Assembly: GCA_007122555.1 (NCBI GenBank)
Contig: SKTL01000171.1
Location: 1-5,974, forward strand
Source: Thermomicrobiaceae bacterium
Lineage (GTDB): Bacteria; Chloroflexota; Chloroflexia; Thermomicrobiales; Thermomicrobiaceae
Reading direction: 5' to 3'
DNA: 5,974 nt
In this document: positions 1 to 4,030 of the stretch, in pieces
How the letters are laid out: each line of letters starts with the position of its first letter
Numbering within the stretch: the stretch's first letter is position 1
The notes under the pieces: model-generated
Seen by the model: only the letters and a program-made list of their open reading frames with translations
Told to the model about the DNA's origin: nothing
Database searches by the model: none
Position numbers and translations under genes: made by a program

Positions 1-60
1 GATGAAACCCTGTGCGGGACAATCCTGTCGGTCCTGATCGCGGACGTGGCTCGTCGGAAC

Positions 61-351
61 CTAACCAACCCGGTACGGCAGGCTCGACAGCAGGCGATCA
101 GCCTCGCTGGCCGAAACCTGTCGCCCGTCCATCATCCCCGGATTGAGTCCGCGGACAACGAAGAATGCATCGGCGTGTTGATAGACATAGACGAAATACG
201 GATCGTCGAATTCAATCGGATTCGCCTTGCCATCCGGAGCCACGTTATGTGCGAGGAGCTGGCAGCGACCTGTGGTCAGCGGCGGGCCGCCATCGGTACG
301 TTCCAGTTCCAGGTCATCTGGCGGCAGTAATGTCGGCGGTTCAAGACTCAC
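61..351 (-). CDS. Conserved-looking hypothetical protein, 96 aa, function unknown
   Basis: I do not recognise this protein. It starts at the GTG at 351, because AGGAGG lies six bases upstream; an in-frame GTG at 372 would extend it by seven residues but would translate the Shine-Dalgarno itself. The first 20 residues are rich in Pro, Leu and acids. The middle (about 46-69) is a hydrophobic, aromatic beta-strand-like stretch with FVYVYQ and FFVVRGLNPG, and the end (about 79-93) is a likely amphipathic helix, SASEADRLLSSL. There is no signal peptide or membrane segment, so it should be a small cytosolic protein. There is one cysteine (residue 30) and no metal-binding cluster. It is divergent from the zinc deacylase gene, 173 bp apart. 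A frame on the opposite strand in exact codon register is also open here, but it lacks any ribosome site and reads like an antisense shadow. Coding status is likely, function is not inferable. Confidence 0.65.
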   Translation of the reverse strand: MSLEPPTLLPPDDLELERTDGGPPLTTGRCQLLAHNVAPDGKANPIEFDDPYFVYVYQHADAFFVVRGLNPGMMDGRQVSASEADRLLSSLPYRVG

Positions 352-357
352 GGGTTT

Positions 358-363
358 CCTCCT
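358..363 (-). promoter_or_regulatory. Strong Shine-Dalgarno for the 96-aa protein
   Basis: On the minus strand this reads AGGAGG, a full match to the anti-Shine-Dalgarno core, with a six-base spacer (AAACCC) to the GTG at 351. It settles the start codon in favour of 351 over the upstream GTG at 372. Confidence 0.75.
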
Positions 364-372
364 GAGATGCAC

Positions 373-400
373 AGTGTACGATTTCGTCGGCCAGCTTGAA
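373..400 (-). promoter_or_regulatory. Candidate sigma-70 type promoter for the 96-aa protein
   Basis: Minus strand: a TACACT -10-like hexamer (373-378, TAnnnT) sits 16 bp after a weak -35-like TTCAAG (395-400). Transcription would begin near 366, giving a leader of about 15 bases that just includes the AGGAGG. The -10 is good, the -35 matches TTGACA at only three positions, so this is a prediction. It also argues against the GTG at 372, which would lie upstream of the transcript start. Confidence 0.42.
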
Positions 401-516
401 TGGTGGCGCGAGCGCGCATACTGACGCGGCGGCGTTGTTCAGGCGCTTGTGCGCGATGCCCGCAATTGCCGCGCCGAGATCCTGGAGCCATCAGGCTTCA
501 GGAAAGATTTGTGAAC

Positions 517-522
517 AAGGAG
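517..522 (+). promoter_or_regulatory. Shine-Dalgarno of the zinc deacylase; leaves two possible starts
   Basis: AAGGAG lies only two bases before the ATG at 525 but eight bases before the in-frame GTG at 531. The spacing favours GTG 531, the codon identity favours ATG 525; the two products differ by two residues. No convincing -10/-35 pair was seen on the plus strand between 352 and 510. Confidence 0.55.
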
Positions 523-524
523 CT

Positions 525-1511
525 ATGCAGGTGAATCAGAGCGCCCCCTGGGAACTGTTAGACGCGATGCCGGTCGGTGCGTCTCAACGGTTGATGCTTC
601 AGTTTCCGGATGAACCACTACGTGATATTGAGATCCCGTGCATCGCCGTTCGCGGAGTCGCCGATGGACCGAGCCTGGCAATCGTCGCGGGTGTTCACGG
701 CGGCGAGTATCCGGGTCCGGCCGCGGCAATTCGTCTGTCTCGAGAGCTCGATCCGGCCAGACTCTCCGGGAACGTTGTCATCGTTCCGATCGCCAACCAG
801 ACTGCGTTCTGGAACCGGACCGCCTTCGTAACGCCGGACGACGGGGTCAATCTCAACCGGTCGTTTCCCGGGGATCTGAACGGGTCGTTTAGCAATGTGC
901 TCGCCTTTCGGCTGTTTGACGCGATCGTGAGACCGGCTGACGCGTTGATCGATCTTCATTCCGGCGACATCTTTGAATCGCTCAGCCCGTTCGCCGGATT
1001 CTACGAATCGTCGGATGCTGATCTGTGCGCCCGTTCGGAAGCAATCGCCCGTGCGTTCGATGTTCCAATCGTTGACCGGTTCCCGCAACCGGACGCCGCA
1101 AACGAGAGCCTGACTGCGGCTGCGATGCTGGCTGGCAAGGCATCGGTGATCGTGGAAGTCGGCGGCAACGGGCTCTTGACAAAGGCGGACGAGACGACCG
1201 TGTTCGAAGGACTGCTCAATGCGCTTCGCGCGATCGGCTGTCTTGATGAACCGGTCAAGCCGACTACTCCGACCATGTATGAGCCCGTTGATGGCGCGGA
1301 CGCGCCAGTGGGCGGTCTCTGGCGCCCGGCCATCTCGCTGAATCAGCCGGTTTCCGCCGGTGATCGGCTGGGGGTGATTACCGATCAGTTTGGCGATGAG
1401 CGTGCCGTGATCGAATCGCCGGCGGATGGCGAGGTTGTCTTCTACATGACCTGCTTGCCGGTCGCGGCGGGAGAGTTCCTGGTCGCGCTCGGCCGCCCGC
1501 TGGAGCGATAA
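525..1511 (+). CDS. Succinylglutamate desuccinylase/aspartoacylase family zinc deacylase
   Basis: Predicted cytosolic zinc-dependent amidohydrolase of the AstE/AspA (M14-like, COG3608) class, 328 aa from ATG 525, a normal length. Visible family marks: the first zinc site HGGEYPG (His58, Glu61); NLNRSFPG at 110-117, the usual substrate-carboxylate-binding segment; the third zinc ligand in DLHSG (His145); and the catalytic glutamate in VIVEVGG (Glu211). Residues about 262-325 form the small C-terminal beta domain, resembling a lipoyl/biotinyl barrel, with GDRLGVITDQFGDE and SPADGEVVF. Such enzymes remove an acyl group from an N-acyl amino acid or related amide; which one is not readable here. 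AstE proper works in arginine catabolism with other ast genes, which are absent, so I give no symbol. An in-frame extension to 396 is open but has no ribosome site. It ends 20 bp from the convergent hydrolase gene, with no clear terminator between them. Very sure of family, unsure of substrate. Confidence 0.93.
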   Translation: MQVNQSAPWELLDAMPVGASQRLMLQFPDEPLRDIEIPCIAVRGVADGPSLAIVAGVHGGEYPGPAAAIRLSRELDPARLSGNVVIVPIANQTAFWNRTAFVTPDDGVNLNRSFPGDLNGSFSNVLAFRLFDAIVRPADALIDLHSGDIFESLSPFAGFYESSDADLCARSEAIARAFDVPIVDRFPQPDAANESLTAAAMLAGKASVIVEVGGNGLLTKADETTVFEGLLNALRAIGCLDEPVKPTTPTMYEPVDGADAPVGGLWRPAISLNQPVSAGDRLGVITDQFGDERAVIESPADGEVVFYMTCLPVAAGEFLVALGRPLER

Positions 1512-1531
1512 CGCCACGATCGGCGGCAAGC

Positions 1532-2305
1532 TCATTCCTGATCAGCCCGGAGAAACTCAAGCACATGCCGATTGAACGCCGCCGCCTGATCGATCATGGA
1601 GAGATGACCGGCGCCGTTTAAGGTGATCAGGCGGGAGTCTGGAATTTGCTCCTGAAACGTCTCCGAGAGCTCATACGGCGTGACCGGATCATCATCGCCC
1701 CAGATCAGGAGCGTCGGGGCCTGGATGAGCGGCAGCATTTCCAGTACATCGTGTTCGACAAGATCTTGACCAGTCCGCCAGGCTGTCCGCAGGTCGGCCC
1801 GCCGAATGTCCCGAAGCGCGAGCGGCAGCATGCGGGGTGGGATCTCCCGGAGCAGTTTGATCACGGGAAGCGCATAGTGTTCTAACTCGGCGTCGGGAAG
1901 GACACCCGCCGGGGCCGCCAGAACGAGTCGATCGACTCGCTCGGGATGGGCAGCCGCCAGTCTGGCGGCGATATGACCGCCCATCGAATGCCCGAGAGCG
2001 TGAATGCGCTCCAAGCCGGCGGCATCCATGAACCGGACCATCCATCCGGCATACCGGGACATCGATTCCGTGGCCGGCATCTGGCCCATGCGACCGAATC
2101 CCGGCAGATCAACCATGTACACCGTAAACGACGCGGCCAGCTCGTTGGCGTTGTACTGCCACCAGTCCAGCGAGGCGGAAAGTCCGTGGATGAGCAGCAG
2201 CGGCGGTCCTGCTCCGCCGACGAGAAACGGAACCTGCTTGTCATCGACCATGGCGTAGTTCAGCGCGAAATGTTCACGCGCCCAGTCAGGGATCAGATTG
2301 TTCAT
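1532..2305 (-). CDS. Alpha/beta hydrolase fold protein
   Basis: A 257-aa single-domain alpha/beta hydrolase, cytosolic, with no signal peptide. The fold marks occur in order: the oxyanion strand and turn LLLIHG (36-41), DLPGFG (66-71), the nucleophile elbow GHSMGG with Ser107, the acid in WGDDDPVTP (Asp206), and the catalytic histidine in GAGHLSM (His234). A helical cap of about 135-190 lies between strands six and seven. All three catalytic residues are present, so it should be an active esterase, C-C hydrolase or similar; the family covers too many reactions to choose one. The start ATG at 2305 has no Shine-Dalgarno but has a -10-like box six bases upstream, which suggests a leaderless message. 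It follows the ATP-grasp gene on the same strand, 110 bp apart, but a hairpin terminator and a separate promoter lie between. It converges on the zinc deacylase gene. Confidence 0.93.
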   Translation of the reverse strand: MNNLIPDWAREHFALNYAMVDDKQVPFLVGGAGPPLLLIHGLSASLDWWQYNANELAASFTVYMVDLPGFGRMGQMPATESMSRYAGWMVRFMDAAGLERIHALGHSMGGHIAARLAAAHPERVDRLVLAAPAGVLPDAELEHYALPVIKLLREIPPRMLPLALRDIRRADLRTAWRTGQDLVEHDVLEMLPLIQAPTLLIWGDDDPVTPYELSETFQEQIPDSRLITLNGAGHLSMIDQAAAFNRHVLEFLRADQE

Positions 2306-2311
2306 GCGGCT

Positions 2312-2339
2312 ATCGTACGCGGGAACACGGAGAACGCAA
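2312..2339 (-). promoter_or_regulatory. Candidate promoter giving a leaderless alpha/beta hydrolase mRNA
   Basis: Minus strand: TTGCGT (2334-2339), 16 bp, then TACGAT (2312-2317). The -10-like box ends six bases before the ATG at 2305, so transcription would start at or within a base or two of that ATG, and no Shine-Dalgarno is present in the six bases between. This fits the TAnnnT-adjacent leaderless promoters known from Deinococcus and some other phyla. It also explains how the hydrolase is expressed after the terminator just upstream. Confidence 0.5.
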
Positions 2340-2360
2340 GAGAATCCGACCGGTGAGATA

Positions 2361-2393
2361 GAAACCGCGGACGGACCTTGCGTCCGCCCGCGG
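2361..2393 (-). terminator. Intrinsic terminator of the ATP-grasp gene
   Basis: Minus strand: a 12-bp GC-rich stem, arm CCGCGGGCGGAC (2382-2393) against GTCCGTCCGCGG (2365-2376) with one G-U pair, and a 5-base loop GCAAG, followed by TTTCTAT. It begins 22 bases after the ATP-grasp stop codon. The T-run is short and interrupted, so termination may be partial. In the plus direction no T-run follows. Confidence 0.7.
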
Positions 2394-2415
2394 CGCGATA
2401 TCGTGCAATGGCGAA

Positions 2416-3417
2416 TTACTCCCCGCCGGCCGCGGCGACCGGTTGCCGGGTAATTGACTCATACCGAGTCTGCAGGTAGTCGACGAAGGTATCAAACGGA
2501 TCGAATCCGACGACGTCCGGTGCGTTGGCGACGAAGTTGGACATGGCGTTGATATCGTAGAAGTAAATCAACCCGTCCCGCTGGCTGACCAGATACTCCA
2601 GTCCGCCGATGTCGATCTGGGCCTCATGAAAGATCGCCAGTGTCGCTTCCAGCACCTCGTCCGGCGGGTTCGCCTTTTCCGCGCTGCGGGTCTGGGTCAG
2701 GCAAGCCTCGCCCTCGTCCGCCTGCGCCGCCTGACGGCGTTGCTCGAGCGATGCCGGGCAGAGGTTGAATCCGAGCGATGGATCGTTCTGAATGTTGATC
2801 CCGTAGAGAATCTCACCGTTCAGCGCTTCTACGCGGGTAATCGTGTCATCCACCGCCGGGTGAAACTCCTGCACGATCGCGGTCGAATCCAGCACGAAGA
2901 CGTCATCCAGGAGGCCGTCATTGACCGCTTCCCGGACCTCATTAATCGTGTCAAACCGCTGCATGAGCGCGCCGCTGCCGCCGATGTTCGGCTTGACGAT
3001 AATCGGGAACTCCAGCTCGTTAGCGGCCGCGGTGATCTGACTCGCCGCGTTGACGACCAGGCTGCGCGGATGGGGAACCCCCAGCCGTTTCAGCAACCCG
3101 AGCTGCCTGGCTTTGGAGATTTCCATCAGATGAGCCTTGTAGCCGTTGACGGTGGGAACGCCCAGCGCATCCAGGTGTTGCAGGTACTGCAGCGCGTAGA
3201 AAATCGCGCTACTGTGCCCGCGCAGGTATGACGAGGGACTGACCCGATTGACAACCAGGCTGTAGGGTATTTCCCCGTCGTCCGGTTCGTAGTGGTGTTC
3301 GTGCGCAAGAACGTGTTCGTGCGGAATGTCTCGCTCTTCCAGCTTGTTGAAAAGCGGCTTGAACCACTCCGGGTGTTCGTAAAAGATTGCCATTGGTTTT
3401 GACATAACGTTGCACAT
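2416..3417 (-). CDS. RimK-like ATP-grasp ligase, substrate unknown
   Basis: A 333-aa cytosolic ATP-grasp protein with no signal peptide. Family marks: an N-terminal pre-ATP-grasp half with the VVNRVSPSSYLRGH segment (55-68); SKARQLGLLKRLGVPHPRS (101-119), the Lys before the ATP-grasp domain and the usual entry helix; FPIIVKP (137-143, ATP-binding Lys142) and the glycine loop NIGGSG (144-149); QEFHP (183-187), the hinge strand; and GGLEYL (271-276) followed by YFYDINAMSNF (285-295), whose Asp288 and Asn290 are the usual magnesium ligands. It should activate a carboxylate as acyl-phosphate and join it to an amine, as RimK, LysX and glutathione synthetase do, but the partner residues do not identify one of these. 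Residues about 226-255 are an Ala/Glu/Gln-rich insert that looks like a loop. The start is uncertain: ATG 3417 has GAGAGG only one base upstream, ATG 3405 has it 13 bases upstream, and ATG 3393 has none. Confidence 0.92.
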   Translation of the reverse strand: MCNVMSKPMAIFYEHPEWFKPLFNKLEERDIPHEHVLAHEHHYEPDDGEIPYSLVVNRVSPSSYLRGHSSAIFYALQYLQHLDALGVPTVNGYKAHLMEISKARQLGLLKRLGVPHPRSLVVNAASQITAAANELEFPIIVKPNIGGSGALMQRFDTINEVREAVNDGLLDDVFVLDSTAIVQEFHPAVDDTITRVEALNGEILYGINIQNDPSLGFNLCPASLEQRRQAAQADEGEACLTQTRSAEKANPPDEVLEATLAIFHEAQIDIGGLEYLVSQRDGLIYFYDINAMSNFVANAPDVVGFDPFDTFVDYLQTRYESITRQPVAAAGGE

Positions 3418-3489
3418 GCCTCTCGCAGTTGGTTCGTCGCGAATCGTTGTGGATTCGGTGATCTGTTCGCCCGAGTGCGGGAAAGATAA

Positions 3490-3507
3490 TCCGGGAACTC
3501 TCCGGGA
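3490..3507. repeat. Tandem TCCGGGA words one helical turn apart
   Basis: TCCGGGA occurs at 3490-3496 and again at 3501-3507, an 11-bp period, and the flanks form a partial dyad (AATCC at 3488-3492, GGATT at 3505-3509). It lies 70-90 bp upstream of the ATP-grasp start, a position suited to an operator. The regulator is unknown and chance is possible. Confidence 0.35.
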
Positions 3508-3841
3508 TTGATCAGACGACCGGTCGGGAGCCGGTACAGTTACAGATCCGCGGCCAGAATGCGAGAACCTGGATCGTCGGTTCGCAGTATGGCAAGCAGG
3601 GCCGCCGCTGGTGTCCAGATGATTGAGGTCGCTGATACGGTCGCACGATTATCCTGTCTCGAATTACTGCTGGCTGGCTGATACCTGTGACAGCTCAGTT
3701 AACTACTCTACCAGTTGTTCGTCAAATCAGCGCGTTCAGATTGCGCACTCACGGTCTGTGATTGAAAAGGCGGCAAGCCCCGCAACTATTCCGCCAGGTG
3801 AGGTGAATAGGTGGAATCTTTCTATCCTGGCCCGTATTCAG

Positions 3842-3877
3842 GGGAGCCCCCGGTCATGATGACGGTGACGGGCTCCC
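3842..3877. repeat. Long inverted repeat / hairpin in the intergenic region
   Basis: GGGAGCCC (3842-3849) and GGGCTCCC (3870-3877) are perfect 8-bp arms. Inside them CC-GTCA (3850-3851, 3853-3856) can pair with TGAC-GG (3860-3865), leaving a TGA loop and a bulged G, so the RNA could fold into a two-part stem. Neither strand has a T-run after it, so it is not a standard intrinsic terminator. It lies about 150 bp before the PAS-GGDEF start. Confidence 0.5.
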
Positions 3878-3927
3878 GGGATCTCAGCTTCGGAAACACC
3901 ATCAGCACTGTCCATTCAGTACTTTGT

Positions 3928-3937
3928 TGTCATGACA
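3928..3937. promoter_or_regulatory. Perfect 10-bp palindrome, possible operator
   Basis: TGTCATGACA is its own reverse complement and lies about 95 bp before the PAS-GGDEF start. A related dyad, GTCAT-G-ATGAC, occurs at 3853-3863, 75 bp further upstream. Paired symmetrical sites before a gene are the usual look of a dimeric repressor's operators, but no regulator gene is in the window. Confidence 0.3.
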
Positions 3938-4030
3938 CTGTTGCCGCCTCAAACCTAGCCTTGGGGATGTAGAAGGCGATGTCTCGATCCGGAGTTCGTC
4001 AACAGTGAGTAATGCAGAACAGTGCTCAGA

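Larger units (their letters stand above)
3418..4030. other. 613-bp intergenic region between divergent genes, no gene supported
   Basis: This gap separates the starts of the ATP-grasp gene (minus) and the PAS-GGDEF gene (plus), so it must hold both promoters, though I could not pick either with confidence. The part from about 3650 to 3830 is visibly richer in A and T than the genes. I checked both strands for tRNA arms, long reading frames and riboswitch cores and found none that hold. What it does contain: a TCCGGGA tandem near 3490, three AGGTG words between 3796 and 3813, a long hairpin at 3842-3877 and a 10-bp palindrome at 3928-3937. It could be a long leader for the GGDEF gene, a decayed gene, or house a small RNA. 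Confidence 0.6.

Noticed and set aside
1..330. Plus-strand frame open from the first base to 330
   Set aside because: From 61 on it is in exact complementary codon register with the 96-aa gene, has no ribosome site, and no recognisable domain. The 60 bases before it are too few to show the tail of a real gene, though that cannot be excluded.
1512..1531. Possible shared terminator between the convergent deacylase and hydrolase genes
   Set aside because: Only a short GCC/GGC pairing is visible and there is no T-run on either strand.
618..1535. 305-codon open frame on the minus strand opposite the deacylase
   Set aside because: It lies almost wholly inside a gene with a full set of catalytic motifs, and its translation is rich in Arg with no recognisable domain, as expected for the complement of a high-GC gene.
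3765..3800. CCCCGCAACT next to a GGCGG/CCGCC stem, reminiscent of a cobalamin riboswitch core
   Set aside because: The B12 box and other conserved segments of that riboswitch do not follow in order, and neither downstream gene is a B12 gene.
3623..3859. 78-codon plus-strand frame in the intergenic region
   Set aside because: TTG start, no Shine-Dalgarno, Ser-rich product without domain pattern, and base composition unlike the neighbouring genes.
3822..3902. 26-codon minus-strand frame across the hairpin, ending in TGGSPEYGPG
   Set aside because: No ribosome site and no promoter; its length is within chance. It could be the tail of a decayed gene, but nothing upstream continues it (a stop lies just before in frame).
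3935..3990. CCTCAAACC and a CGCCT/AGGCG pairing before the GGDEF gene, suggestive of a c-di-GMP (GEMM-I) riboswitch
   Set aside because: The conserved first half of the GEMM-I core with its CACGCAAAGGG-type segment is absent, and only five base pairs support the stem.
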